From Luteibacter yeojuensis (GTDB taxonomy: Bacteria > Pseudomonadota > Gammaproteobacteria > Xanthomonadales > Rhodanobacteraceae): a stretch of DNA of 64,000 nt. The stretch is from contig NZ_JZRB01000008.1 in NCBI RefSeq assembly GCF_000964085.1, forward strand, positions 27,488 to 91,487, in the 5' to 3' direction. Numbering within the stretch: position 1 is the first letter of the stretch; every line of letters begins with the position of its first letter. The position numbers and the translations under genes were made by a program. Shown here piece after piece: positions 51,683-60,898 of the stretch. The notes under the pieces are model-generated. The model was not told the DNA's origin. It ran no database searches and saw only the letters and a program-made list of their open reading frames with translations.

Positions 51683-53803
51683 GTGGCCCGCCGCACCCGC
51701 AACGCACCCGCTGCGCCCGCCGCGGCGGAGCCGGGCCGCGCGCCGCTGACCACGCTCGGCGGGGTGGGGCCCGCGCTGGCGGAGACGCTGGGCAAGCTCG
51801 GGCTGCGCGAGGTGCAGGATCTCTGGTTCCACCTGCCGCTGCGCTACGAAGACCGCACCACGGTCGTGCCCATCGGCGAGCTTCGCCCGGGCGTGCACGT
51901 GCAGGTGGAAGGCACGGTGGACTTCGTCGAGCGCGGCTTTCGTTTCCGCCCGCAGCTGAAGGTGATCATCAGCGACGACAGCGGCCGCGCGCTGCTGCTG
52001 CGCTTCTTCCATTTCCGCAAGGCGCAGGTCGACCAGCTGCAGAAGGGCACGCGCCTGCTTTGCTTTGGCGAGGTGCGCCAGGGGCCGCAAGGCCTGGAGA
52101 TGGTGCACCCACAATACCAGCGCATCGAAGCCGACGAAGCGGTGCTGGTAGACGAGCGCCTGACGCCCGTTTACCCCACCACGGAGGGCCTGGGTCCGCG
52201 CCGCCTCGCCAGCGTCATCGCGAAGGCGCTGCACGATCTTCCCGGCGACGACCGCCTCGAACTCATCCCCGACGAGGTGGGCCGCCCGCTGGGCCTTACG
52301 TCGCTGCGCGACGCGTTGCTCTACGTGCACCGCCCGCCGCCGGACGTCGACCTGGGCCAGCTGGGCGAAGGCGGCCACCCCGCGCAGAAGCGCCTCGCGT
52401 TCGAGGAACTGCTGACCCAGCACCTCACGTTGCGGCGCATGCGCGCGGCCGTGAAGAAGCGCAAAGCCCCCGCCCTGAAAAGTGCCGGCGCACTGCGCGA
52501 GCGCATGCTGGCCGCGCTGCCGTTCGCCCTGACGAAGGCACAGGCGCGCGTCGCCGGCGAAGTGGGGCGCGACCTCGCCCGTGCGCACCCCATGCTGCGG
52601 CTGGTGCAGGGCGATGTCGGCAGCGGCAAGACGGTGGTGGCCGCGCTCGCGGCGCTGGCCGCGGTTGAGGCGGGTTACCAGGTCGCGCTCGTGGCCCCGA
52701 CCGAACTGCTGGCGGAGCAGCACCTGCGCAACTTCCGCGCGTGGCTGGAGCCCCTGGGCCTGCACGTGGAATGGCTTGCGGGCAAGGTGCAGGGCAGGGC
52801 GCGCAAGAGCGCGCTGGCGCATGCGGCCGAAGGCACCGCGCACGTGGTCGTCGGCACGCATGCGCTGATGCAGGAGGGCGTGGCGTTCCACAAGCTTGGT
52901 CTCGTCATCGTCGATGAGCAGCACCGCTTTGGCGTGCACCAGCGCCTCGCGCTGCGCGACAAGGGCTCGTCGGGCGAGATGATCCCGCACCAGCTCGTCC
53001 TCACCGCCACGCCCATCCCGCGCACGCTGGCCATGAGCGCGTACGCCGACCTCGACGTATCGTCCATCGACGAACTGCCGCCGGGGCGCACGCCGGTGCA
53101 GACGGTGGCTATCTCGAACGAGCGCCGCTACGACGTCATGGAACGCATCCACGGCGCATGCATGGAAGGCCGCCAGGTGTACTGGGTGTGCACGCTGATC
53201 GAAGAGAACGAGCAGATGAACGCGCAGGCCGCCGAGGTCGCGCACGCCGAGCTCGCGGCCGGGCTGCCCGACCTCAACGTGGGCCTCATCCATGGCCGCA
53301 TGAAGCCGAAGGAAAAACAGGCGGTGATGGATGCCTTCAAGGCCGGCGAGATCGCCGTGCTGGTGGCCACCACCGTCATCGAGGTGGGCGTGGACGTGCC
53401 CAACGCCAGCCTCATGGTCATCGAGAACAGCGAACGCCTGGGCCTGGCGCAGCTGCACCAGCTGCGCGGCCGCGTGGGCCGTGGCTCGGTGGCCTCCACC
53501 TGCGTGTTGCTGTACCAGACGCCGCTATCGCGCCTGGCGAAGGAGCGCCTGCAGGTGATGCGCGAAACCAACGACGGCTTCCGCATCGCCGAGAAGGATC
53601 TCGAACTGCGCGGCCCCGGCGAAGTGCTGGGCACGCGCCAGACCGGCCAGCTGCAGTTCCGCATCGCCGACCTCACCCGCGACGCCCACCTCATGCCCGA
53701 CGTGCAGCGCGTGGCCGAGGCGATGATGCGCGACCACCCCGCGCGCTGCGAGCGGCTTATCGCACGCTGGGTGGGTGACGCGGCGCGCTACGTCGACGCA
53801 TAA
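51683..53803 (+). CDS. recG: ATP-dependent DNA helicase RecG
   Basis: A 706-residue helicase remodelling stalled forks and Holliday junctions. The N-terminal wedge (OB) domain includes LPLRYEDRT and FHFRKAQVDQL. Walker A GDVGSGKT (about 308-315), DEQH box VDEQHRFGV (about 409-412), TATPIPRT, and the C-terminal QLRGRVGRG and GFRIAEKDLELRGPGEVLGTRQ. Start GTG at 51683; the first 20 residues are Ala/Pro-rich. Normal length. Confidence 0.96.
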   Translation: MARRTRNAPAAPAAAEPGRAPLTTLGGVGPALAETLGKLGLREVQDLWFHLPLRYEDRTTVVPIGELRPGVHVQVEGTVDFVERGFRFRPQLKVIISDDSGRALLLRFFHFRKAQVDQLQKGTRLLCFGEVRQGPQGLEMVHPQYQRIEADEAVLVDERLTPVYPTTEGLGPRRLASVIAKALHDLPGDDRLELIPDEVGRPLGLTSLRDALLYVHRPPPDVDLGQLGEGGHPAQKRLAFEELLTQHLTLRRMRAAVKKRKAPALKSAGALRERMLAALPFALTKAQARVAGEVGRDLARAHPMLRLVQGDVGSGKTVVAALAALAAVEAGYQVALVAPTELLAEQHLRNFRAWLEPLGLHVEWLAGKVQGRARKSALAHAAEGTAHVVVGTHALMQEGVAFHKLGLVIVDEQHRFGVHQRLALRDKGSSGEMIPHQLVLTATPIPRTLAMSAYADLDVSSIDELPPGRTPVQTVAISNERRYDVMERIHGACMEGRQVYWVCTLIEENEQMNAQAAEVAHAELAAGLPDLNVGLIHGRMKPKEKQAVMDAFKAGEIAVLVATTVIEVGVDVPNASLMVIENSERLGLAQLHQLRGRVGRGSVASTCVLLYQTPLSRLAKERLQVMRETNDGFRIAEKDLELRGPGEVLGTRQTGQLQFRIADLTRDAHLMPDVQRVAEAMMRDHPARCERLIARWVGDAARYVDA

Positions 53804-53812
53804 CCGCTCCTT

Positions 53813-53908
53813 GTAGGAGCCCACCCCGTGGGCGACAGCTTTTCCCGATGCGCCCCAGGGCCTGTTGCGTGGCCGCGAGAAGCGGTCGCCCACAGGGTGG
53901 GCTCCTAC
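53813..53908. repeat. REP-like inverted pair (family B), overlapping the end of the ELM1-like gene
   Basis: Arms of GTAGGAGCCCACC(C)(C/T)GTGGGC plus GAC type at 53813-53836 and 53884-53908. The right arm supplies the stop codon of the ELM1-like gene. Confidence 0.85.
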
Positions 53909-54954
53909 ATGTGCAGGCCCAGGTGCTCGCGGACTTTCGCCGCCACCGCCTCCGTCTCCCGCAGCACCGGCTGCACGGGCGGCGTACTGGCTTCGATGTC
54001 GTGCAGGCGCCGGCTGGCGCGCAGTTCCGCGTGGAAGCGTTCGAGCTTGGGCGCCAGGGGGCGTTCCACCAGTGTGTGCACGGGTTTGCCGGTGGCGCAG
54101 GCTTCCGAGAGCATGTTGACCGAATCCGGCGTCACCACCAGGCGATCGGCCCAGCCGAGCACGCCGGGATAGGGGTTGGGCTCCGCGTCGCCGGGCGCCC
54201 AGGCCACGCCCGGGATGCCGTCGAACGCCGCCCGCAGCAGGGCCAGCGCGGCCGCGGGCGTGCGCCGCGAGGCCACGGCAAGCACCGAGCCCCCTTCGCG
54301 TGCGTGGCGTTGCTTCACCGCCTCGAGCAGGGCCGCGAGGCCGTGGATGTCCATCATCGCACCGTGGCGTGCGCCGCCCACCAGCACGCCCAGCCGCGGG
54401 CCGGGGAGGTCGCCGAAGCCGGCGAAGGCCTCGCGCGCGTCCGCGAGCCACGTGTCGTCGACGGGGTTGAGCGAGCCCACCGGGGAGAGCACGTTCCCGC
54501 CGTGCAGCTGGTCGTGTTTCGGCGCTACGACCAGGTCCCAATGTTGCGTGCCCACGCGCGGGTCGAGGATCTGCACCGCCAGCGTGCGGCCGCTCGACCA
54601 CTGGCGCACCTGCCGCGTGGCGAACGCGGCGGCTCGGCCGCAGCCGATGACCAGCGTGGGCCAGGGGGCCTGCAGGCTGGCGCGCCCGCGCCCCAAACCC
54701 AGCGGCGCGAAGGGGAGCAGGCGCGGCGCGAACCACGACCACGGCGCGGCCAGTTCCACCACCACCTCGCGGATCGACGGCGTGAGCGCCTCGGCCAGCG
54801 CGAGCGCCTGCCGGCGGTTGCCCGCGGCGCCGTCGGTGACGACCCAGCATGAACCCGGGGGGAGGGAAACGGCACTCACCGGGCCGGTGGCCGGCTGATT
54901 GTTGTCGATTTCGACACAGTTCGTTCCTTTGTGGCGGGCACACGGGGTGGGCAA
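53905..54954 (-). CDS. ELM1-like (DUF1022) protein
   Basis: A 349-residue protein of the family named after plant mitochondrial fission ELM1; bacterial members are glycosyltransferase-like with unknown function. Seen: [63 protein letters not shown], and [20 protein letters not shown], which resembles a GT-B nucleotide-sugar site. ATG at 54954 or GTG at 54879 could be the start. Divergent from the RutE-like gene; close to LPS genes. Confidence 0.83.
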   Translation of the reverse strand: MPTPCARHKGTNCVEIDNNQPATGPVSAVSLPPGSCWVVTDGAAGNRRQALALAEALTPSIREVVVELAAPWSWFAPRLLPFAPLGLGRGRASLQAPWPTLVIGCGRAAAFATRQVRQWSSGRTLAVQILDPRVGTQHWDLVVAPKHDQLHGGNVLSPVGSLNPVDDTWLADAREAFAGFGDLPGPRLGVLVGGARHGAMMDIHGLAALLEAVKQRHAREGGSVLAVASRRTPAAALALLRAAFDGIPGVAWAPGDAEPNPYPGVLGWADRLVVTPDSVNMLSEACATGKPVHTLVERPLAPKLERFHAELRASRRLHDIEASTPPVQPVLRETEAVAAKVREHLGLHM

Positions 54955-54992
54955 GCCCGCTTACACTGTCGGCTCACTGTACAAGGATACCC

Positions 54993-55586
54993 ATGAGCGC
55001 CCCGCTGACCGATGCTTCGCTTGACCAGCTCTTCCGCACCGCCCGCACGTTCAACGCGTGGCAGGACAGGGAAGTGACCGACGAGCAGCTCCGCCAGGTC
55101 TACGACCTCGCGAAGATGGGCCCCACGGCGGCCAATTCCTCGCCCATGCGTGTGTGCTTCATCAAGTCGAAGGATGCCAAGGCGCGCCTGAAGCCGTTCC
55201 TGTCCGAGAACAATGTCGAGAAGACCATGCAGGCCCCGGCCACCGCCATCGTCGCCACCGACTTCGCGTTCTACGAGCAGTTGCCCAAGCTGTTCCCGCA
55301 CGCCGACGCGCGCAGCTGGTTCGTCGGCAACGAGCCGCTGATCCAGGCCGCGGGCACCCGCAACGGCTCGCTGCAGGGCGCTTACCTCATCCTGGCGGCG
55401 CGTTCGCTCGGCCTCGATTGCGGCCCCATGTCGGGCTTCGACCAGGCGGGCGTCGACGCCGAGTTCTTCGCCGGCACGCAGGTGAAGTCGAACTTCCTGG
55501 TGAACATCGGCTACGGCGACCCCGACAAGAACCTGTTCGGCCGCCTGCCGCGCCTCGATTTCGACGAGGCGGCGCAGATCCTCTGA
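54993..55586 (+). CDS. RutE-like malonic semialdehyde reductase (nitroreductase fold)
   Basis: A 197-residue flavoenzyme. [80 protein letters not shown] and the GYGDP region near the C terminus match RutE/HadB. In E. coli RutE acts in pyrimidine breakdown; no other rut genes are here, so the role may differ. ATG at 54993 with AAGGAT upstream. Confidence 0.9.
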   Translation: MSAPLTDASLDQLFRTARTFNAWQDREVTDEQLRQVYDLAKMGPTAANSSPMRVCFIKSKDAKARLKPFLSENNVEKTMQAPATAIVATDFAFYEQLPKLFPHADARSWFVGNEPLIQAAGTRNGSLQGAYLILAARSLGLDCGPMSGFDQAGVDAEFFAGTQVKSNFLVNIGYGDPDKNLFGRLPRLDFDEAAQIL

Positions 55587-55658
55587 TTCTTTCCCGCGGT
55601 GACCGTCGTGGTCCCGCTGTCCACTGGCAGTACCCCACCCACTGCAGGAGCTACCCAC

Positions 55659-56243
55659 ATGCGCGCCCTCCGTTACCTTGCCCTCGCGGGCCTCGTCGCC
55701 ACCGCCGGCACCGCCACCGCCGCCCCGGTCACCTACAAGCTCGACCCGGGCCACACCATGGTCCTGTTCAGCTGGAACCACTTCGGCTTCTCCAACCCCA
55801 GCGCCAACCTGGGCAATGTCGACGGCACCCTCGTGTACGACGAGAAGGACCCGACCAAGGCCACCGTCGAAGCCACCCTGCCGCTGACCGGCCTCGATAC
55901 CTTCGTGCCGAAGCTCGATGAGCACCTCAAGTCGGCCGACTTCCTCGACGCCGCCAAGTACCCCACCGTCACCTTCAAGAGCACCAAGGTCACGGCCGCT
56001 GGCAAGGGCAAGCTGAAGGTCGCGGGCGACCTCACCGTGCACGGCGTGACCAAGCCGGTCACCCTCGATGTCACCCTGAACAAGGTTGGCCCGCACCCCA
56101 TGATGAAGGTGCAGACCGTGGGCTTCGACGCCACCACCACCATCAAGCGCTCGGACTTCGGCGTCGGCGCCTATGTCCCCAACGTCTCGGACGAGATCAA
56201 GATCCACATCACCACCGAAGCCCACGACGCCTCGGCCAAATAA
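55659..56243 (+). CDS. YceI family periplasmic protein
   Basis: A 194-residue protein with a signal peptide ending ATA|APV (about 22). The lipocalin-like YceI domain follows: YKLDPGHTMVLFSWNHFGFSNPSANLG, ATVEATLPLTGLDT, DAAKYPTVTFKST, GDLTVHGVTKPVTLDV, RSDFGVGAYVPNVSDEIKI. Such proteins bind polyisoprenoids. GGAG precedes the ATG. The stop is followed by a family C repeat and a terminator. Confidence 0.93.
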   Translation: MRALRYLALAGLVATAGTATAAPVTYKLDPGHTMVLFSWNHFGFSNPSANLGNVDGTLVYDEKDPTKATVEATLPLTGLDTFVPKLDEHLKSADFLDAAKYPTVTFKSTKVTAAGKGKLKVAGDLTVHGVTKPVTLDVTLNKVGPHPMMKVQTVGFDATTTIKRSDFGVGAYVPNVSDEIKIHITTEAHDASAK

Positions 56244-56248
56244 GAAAA

Positions 56249-56298
56249 TGTAGGAGCGCACCCCCGTGCGCGAAAAGCCAACGAAGCGGCATAGCCGC
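56249..56298. repeat. REP-like element (family C, inverted copy)
   Basis: TGTAGGAGCGCACCCCCGTG then CGCGAAAAGCCAACGAAGCG and GCATAGCCGC: inverted relative to 51175-51224 with few mismatches. Confidence 0.75.
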
Positions 56299-56320
56299 AG
56301 TCCTGGCCTCCAAAAAAGAA

Positions 56321-56345
56321 GGGCCCGCGCATGCGGGCCCTTTTT
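56321..56345. terminator. Rho-independent terminator after yceI
   Basis: GGGCCCGC GCAT GCGGGCCC followed by TTTTT; an A-run precedes it (AAAAAAG), so it may work in both directions. It separates yceI from the CHCC gene. Confidence 0.88.
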
Positions 56346-56394
56346 GCTACCATCGGCCCATCCCCTGTTCCATCGCATCGCCCGGAGTTCCACC

Positions 56395-56601
56395 ATGCGC
56401 CCCAATCCCGCGGCCGCGCCGCTCATCCCGGCGAATGCCGAAAATCGTTACGAAGTGACGCGCTCCGACCTCCCGCTGTCGTGCCCCATGCCGGGCATGT
56501 ACCTGTGGAACTCGCACCCCAAGGTGTACCTGCCCATCGAAGACGAGGGCGGCACCTCCAAGTGCTCGTATTGCGGCGCCAACTACGTACTGAAAGACTG
56601 A
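56395..56601 (+). CDS. Small CHCC zinc-finger protein
   Basis: A 68-residue protein. The zinc site is C in LSCPMPG, H in SHPKVYL and the C-x-x-C of KCSYCGANY. This zf-CHCC domain also occurs in the NDUFS6 subunit of complex I; the stand-alone bacterial form has no settled function. ATG at 56395 with GGAG upstream. It stands just before LPS core genes. Confidence 0.88.
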   Translation: MRPNPAAAPLIPANAENRYEVTRSDLPLSCPMPGMYLWNSHPKVYLPIEDEGGTSKCSYCGANYVLKD

Positions 56602-56661
56602 CCGGCCCGGGCGGGCACGCTTTTCGCATCGCCCGCTTACCTTCTCCAACCCGGACGCCGC

Positions 56662-57801
56662 ATGGCCACCGTCTTCCCACCCCGGACGATGACCGTTGTA
56701 CAGCTCGTACCCGCCCTGCATTCGGGTGGCGCCGAGCGCTCGACCCTTGAAATCGCCAAGGCATTGGTCGAGGCCGGGCACCGTTCCATCGTGGTGTCGG
56801 CCGGTGGCCGCCTGGTGGAGCAGCTGGAGGCCGAGGGCAGCGAGCACGTCACCCTGCCCATCGGGCACAAGTCGCTGCGCACCCTGTTCACCGTGGGCAA
56901 GCTCCGCCGCATCCTGCGCGGGGTGAATCCCGATATCGTGCACGCGCGTTCGCGCCTGCCCGCGTGGGTGGGCTGGTACGCCCTCCGCGGCCTGAAGCAG
57001 CGCCCGCACTTCGTCACCACCGTGCACGGGCTCAACACCCCGGGGCACTACAGCAGCATCCTGTTGCGCGGCGAGCGCGTCATCGTGGTCTCGCAGACCC
57101 TGCGCGACTACGTGCTGCGCCACTACCCCAACGACATCTCCACGGCTCGCATCGCCGTGGTGCCGCGGGGCATCGACACCGAGGCGTTCCCCTACGGCTA
57201 CCGCCCCGACGATTCCTGGCAGCACGCATTCTTCGAGGAATGCCCGCAACTGCGGGGCGCGCCCCTGCTCACCCTGCCGGGCCGCGGCACGCGCCTGAAG
57301 GGCCATGCCGACGCCATCGAGCTCATCGCCGACCTGCAGAGCCGCGCCATCGACGCGCGCCTGCTGCTGCTCGGCGCGGACGAGCCCGGCCGCGAGGCCT
57401 ACATCGGCGAGCTGCGCGCGCTCATCCGCGACCGGGGGCTGGAAAACAAGGTGGTCATCTCGCCGCCGCGGCACGATATCCGCGACGTGTACGCCATGTC
57501 CGACCTGATCCTGCAGCTCTCCAACAAGCCCGAATCCTTCGGCCGCACAGTGGTCGAGGCCCTGGCCATGTGCCGCCCCGTCATGGGCTACGCGCACGGC
57601 GGCGTGGGCGAGCTGCTGGCCGAGCTCTACCCGGCGGGCCGCGTGCCCGTGGGCGATCGCGAGCGCCTGGTCGAGCGCGCAGCCGAGTTGCTCCGCTTCG
57701 CCCCGCCCATCCCCCCGCCGCGGGCCTACCGCCTCGTCGACATGCAATCCGCCACGCTGGCCCTTTACGCGGAAGTGGTGGAAGGCGTGCCCACCGCGTG
57801 A
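56662..57801 (+). CDS. Glycosyltransferase family 4, probably LPS core
   Basis: A 379-residue GT-B glycosyltransferase. N-terminal HSGGAERSTLEIAKAL, middle VVPRGIDTEAF, and a C-terminal donor site with LPGRGTRLKGH and SNKPESFGRTVVEALAM (E-x7-E type). It probably adds a hexose to the LPS core on the cytoplasmic side. ATG at 56662, or MTVVQL at 56689. Overlaps the ligase gene by 4 bases (GTGA). Confidence 0.88.
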   Translation: MATVFPPRTMTVVQLVPALHSGGAERSTLEIAKALVEAGHRSIVVSAGGRLVEQLEAEGSEHVTLPIGHKSLRTLFTVGKLRRILRGVNPDIVHARSRLPAWVGWYALRGLKQRPHFVTTVHGLNTPGHYSSILLRGERVIVVSQTLRDYVLRHYPNDISTARIAVVPRGIDTEAFPYGYRPDDSWQHAFFEECPQLRGAPLLTLPGRGTRLKGHADAIELIADLQSRAIDARLLLLGADEPGREAYIGELRALIRDRGLENKVVISPPRHDIRDVYAMSDLILQLSNKPESFGRTVVEALAMCRPVMGYAHGGVGELLAELYPAGRVPVGDRERLVERAAELLRFAPPIPPPRAYRLVDMQSATLALYAEVVEGVPTA

Positions 57802-59078
57802 GCGGGCAGGGCCTGAAGGCGGCGCTGGGCGCCGGCTGGCGGTCGCCGTTGCTGCCGGTGTGGCTCGTGCCCGCGCTGCTGCCGTTCGGCCGCAGCGCCG
57901 AACTCGGCGTGTTCCTCTGCCTGGTCGGCGCCATCCTGCTGCTGGTGCGCGAGCCCCGTGCCCTGCGCTTCCACCCTGGTGCCCGCCTGTTCCTGTGGCT
58001 GTTCGCCGCCTACGCTGGTGCCGCGCTGGTCTCGGCGATCGATGCCGTGGCGCCCGGCAAGAGCTGGGGCACCGTGGCCGGCATCCTCCGCTTCGCGCCG
58101 CTTGGCGTTTACACCTGCTTCGCCATGCGCCGCCCGGGCAAGGTGCGCGCGTTGTACATGGCCACGGCGGTCGTCGTCGCGGTGTGGGTGCTCGATGCCT
58201 GGGTCCAGGCGCTGACCGGCGTGGGCCTGGCCGGCCATTCCGATCCGGAACGGCTCTCGGGCATCTTCGGCCGCGACAACCTGAAGCTGGGCCCCGCGCT
58301 GGCCGCGTGCGCCCCGTTCCTGCTCTGGGCCGTCCGCGAGCGCTGGGGCCGGCTCGCCCTGGCCGCCGCCTACCTCGTCGTGCTGGGCCCCGAGCTGCTC
58401 GCCGGTTCGCGGGCCTCGTGGCTTTGCTACGGCATCGTTGGCGTCGCCTTCCTGTGGCACGAGATGGGCAGCGTGAAGCGCTTCGCGGCCGCCTGCGCGG
58501 GCGCTGCCATGGCCGTGGCCGTGGCCGGCCTGCTGGCCTGGCAAGTGTCGCCGCGGTTCCGCGACCGCATCGCGCACACCTTGCCCGCGCTCAGCGGCAC
58601 CTCGCAGGGTGTCGATGCCGCGCTCACCGGCCGCCTCGATATCTGGGGCACGTCCGCACGCATGGCGGCCGACCACTGGGCCAACGGCGTGGGCGTGCGC
58701 GGCTTCCGCGTGGCCTACCCAGCGTACGCCAACGCCAACGACCACTTCCTCACCCAGGAGAAGTGCGGCGATGGCGAGGGTGCATGCCATGCCCACCAGG
58801 TGCTGCTTGAAGTGGCGACGGAGACGGGCGGCATCGGCCTGCTCGCGTGGCTTGCCGCCACGGTGTTCGCCGTACGCGCGTGGTGGCGCGCCGGCGCGGA
58901 AGCGCGTCGCCGCGCGTTCCCGCCCGCCGTGGCGCTGCTGGCCATCCTGTTCCCGCTGAACACCCACATGGCGTTCTATTCCGCGTGGTGGGGCCTGCTC
59001 GCCGCCTGGCTGTTCGCCGTGTGGTGCGCAGCGCTATATGCCGACCTGCCCGACGTGGAGCCGCCCCGTGGCGCGTGA
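57798..59078 (+). CDS. O-antigen ligase family protein
   Basis: A 426-residue polytopic membrane protein with about eleven segments. A large periplasmic loop near 255-345 has LTGRLDIWGTSARMA, GFRVAYPAY and the conserved H region ACHAHQVLLEVATETGGIGLL typical of Wzy_C/WaaL enzymes joining glycans to lipid A-core. Start GTG at 57798 in GTGA. It precedes the GT2 gene with an 11-base overlap. Confidence 0.9.
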   Translation: MSGQGLKAALGAGWRSPLLPVWLVPALLPFGRSAELGVFLCLVGAILLLVREPRALRFHPGARLFLWLFAAYAGAALVSAIDAVAPGKSWGTVAGILRFAPLGVYTCFAMRRPGKVRALYMATAVVVAVWVLDAWVQALTGVGLAGHSDPERLSGIFGRDNLKLGPALAACAPFLLWAVRERWGRLALAAAYLVVLGPELLAGSRASWLCYGIVGVAFLWHEMGSVKRFAAACAGAAMAVAVAGLLAWQVSPRFRDRIAHTLPALSGTSQGVDAALTGRLDIWGTSARMAADHWANGVGVRGFRVAYPAYANANDHFLTQEKCGDGEGACHAHQVLLEVATETGGIGLLAWLAATVFAVRAWWRAGAEARRRAFPPAVALLAILFPLNTHMAFYSAWWGLLAAWLFAVWCAALYADLPDVEPPRGA

Positions 59079-59826
59079 GCCGCTATCGGTGGTCGTCACC
59101 ACGTTCAACAACGCCGACACCATCGGCGCGTGCCTGGCCTCGGTCGCCTTCGCCGACGAGGTGGTGGTGCTCGATTCCGGCTCCACCGATGCCACGCGCG
59201 CGATCGCCGAAGCGGCCAGCGCGCGCGTACACGTGCAGCCGTTCGCCGGCTACAGCGCGCAGAAGCAGGCCGCCATCGACCTCGCCACGCACCGCTGGGT
59301 GCTGCTGCTGGATTCGGACGAGACGCTGCCCGCCGACGCCGCCGCGCGCGTGCGCGATGCGCTGGTGGAGCCCACCGTGGCGGGCTACGAGATGCTCCGC
59401 CGTGAGTGGGTGTTCTGGCGCTGGCAGCCGGCACGCGCACGCCTTAATCACTACGTGCGGCTGTTCGATCGTGGCCGCGCGCGCATGAGCGGCCACGAGG
59501 TGCACGAGAGCGTCGTGGTGGATGGCCCGGTGCGCCGCCTCGCGGCGGTCATCGACCATCATGGCGAGCGCGATATCGAAGGCCGCGTCGACAAGGCCAA
59601 CCACTACTCCACGCTACAGGTGCGCGACCGCCACACGCGCGAACCCGGTGCACTGCGCCTGCGCATGGTGGCGTACCCCACCGTGGCGTTCTTTCGCTAC
59701 TACTTCCTCCGCGGCCACTGGCGCGGCGGCTGGGCGGGCTTCATCGCCGCCCGCGTGCATGCGTTCTACGCGTTCCTCAAGTACGCCAAGCTGTACGAGC
59801 GGCGTGTGTCACGCCGCCGCGGCTAG
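59068..59826 (+). CDS. Glycosyltransferase family 2, WaaE-like
   Basis: A 252-residue GT-A enzyme. LSVVVTTFNNADTIGACLASV, DEVVVLDSGSTDAT, FAGYSAQKQAAIDLATHRWVLLLDSDETL (DxD-type metal site) and the C-terminal FFRYYFLRGHWRGGWAGFI match the WaaE/KdtX type that adds glucose to the inner core. Start GTG at 59068. Its last 18 bases overlap the end of the convergent VirK-like gene. Confidence 0.89.
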   Translation: MAREPLSVVVTTFNNADTIGACLASVAFADEVVVLDSGSTDATRAIAEAASARVHVQPFAGYSAQKQAAIDLATHRWVLLLDSDETLPADAAARVRDALVEPTVAGYEMLRREWVFWRWQPARARLNHYVRLFDRGRARMSGHEVHESVVVDGPVRRLAAVIDHHGERDIEGRVDKANHYSTLQVRDRHTREPGALRLRMVAYPTVAFFRYYFLRGHWRGGWAGFIAARVHAFYAFLKYAKLYERRVSRRRG

Positions 59827-60726
59827 CGGCACCGGCCGTTCGAACCCGAAGGGCACGAGGATCAGTTCACAGGCCTCGTGGCGCAGCGCTTCGCGACGGC
59901 GGAACTCGCTGCGGCGCTTGCTCTCCACGTCGGTGTCGAGGCGCACCGGCTCGCGCGGTGGCAGGCGATAGAAACCGTAGTCGCCCAGTTCGCCGCCGGC
60001 ATCGAGCCAGAAGCCATCGTAGTCGGCCTTCACCTTGTCCTTGATGCCCGCGAACACGTGGCGGTCGTTGCCGACGCCGAGCACTTCCTCGATGGCAAAG
60101 GCCTGCGCCAGCGCGCGCACCATGGATAGCAGCAGGTTCTTCGGGCGCAGGCCGTGGCACTGCTTCGTCAGCTCGCGCACCGCATCGCGGCCGGCGTTGT
60201 TCGCGGCACCCTGCAGGCAACCGATCACGAGGGTGCGGCCCCCGTTGATGATGGATAGCTGCACGTACGACAGCTGCAGGCCGTTCTCGTCGGTCAGCGA
60301 CAGGGCCAGCTCGCCTTCGCGCCCGCGACGGATGGGCGCCTTGACCAGCAGCGAGAGTTCGCCACCATCGCGCAGCACGAGCTTGCCGGCGAGCACCTGG
60401 CGCTCGCGGTAGAGCATGTGGAAGAGGGGGCGCGGGAAACGCGCCAGCGCGAACGCATAGTGGTCGCGTACCGCCTGCAGGCGTTGTTCGACACTCCACG
60501 CTTTGCTGATGTAACGGTGCTGGTAACGCTCCACCAGCACGGTATCCAGCTCGGTGATGCCGGCCATGGCCGGCGACTCGAGGAAGGCCAGCCACTCGCC
60601 GTGCGCGCGCCAGCGCCTGATCGACCGGCCGCAATAGGTGAGCACGGCACCCAGCGCATGCGAGCGCGTGCTGTGCCAGCCAGCGCGGCCGCGCAACGAG
60701 CGCGCGAATCGAAGCAACGACTGCAT
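59809..60726 (-). CDS. VirK/YbjX family (DUF535) protein
   Basis: A 305-residue protein. YQHRYISKAWSVEQRL, LVIGCLQGAANNAGRDAVRELTKQCHGLRPKNLLLSMVRALA, FGVGNDRHVF-type GVGNDRHVFAGIKDKVKADYDGFW and DYGFYRLPP are VirK/YbjX patterns. The family is tied to envelope stress and resistance to host peptides; biochemical function is unknown. ATG at 60726; upstream frame not used. Confidence 0.88.
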   Translation of the reverse strand: MQSLLRFARSLRGRAGWHSTRSHALGAVLTYCGRSIRRWRAHGEWLAFLESPAMAGITELDTVLVERYQHRYISKAWSVEQRLQAVRDHYAFALARFPRPLFHMLYRERQVLAGKLVLRDGGELSLLVKAPIRRGREGELALSLTDENGLQLSYVQLSIINGGRTLVIGCLQGAANNAGRDAVRELTKQCHGLRPKNLLLSMVRALAQAFAIEEVLGVGNDRHVFAGIKDKVKADYDGFWLDAGGELGDYGFYRLPPREPVRLDTDVESKRRSEFRRREALRHEACELILVPFGFERPVPLAAAA

Positions 60727-60861
60727 GGGGAAGGTCCGTCCTGGGGATGACGACGGACGTTCTACGCCGCGAAATTTTCGCCTGACTTTCGTGGAAAGAA
60801 ACGATTTAGCCGTCGTTGCCAGGAAGAAAGTTCCGGGAAAGCCCGGCGAAAGCCACGCCCC

Positions 60862-60887
60862 TGTGGGAGCGCGCTTGCGCGCGATGC
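60862..60887. repeat. REP-like single arm (family A)
   Basis: TGTGGGAGCGCGCTTGCGCG followed by CGATGC, 11 bases before the lpxL stop. Confidence 0.75.
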
Positions 60888-60898
60888 TCCAGGCCAAC

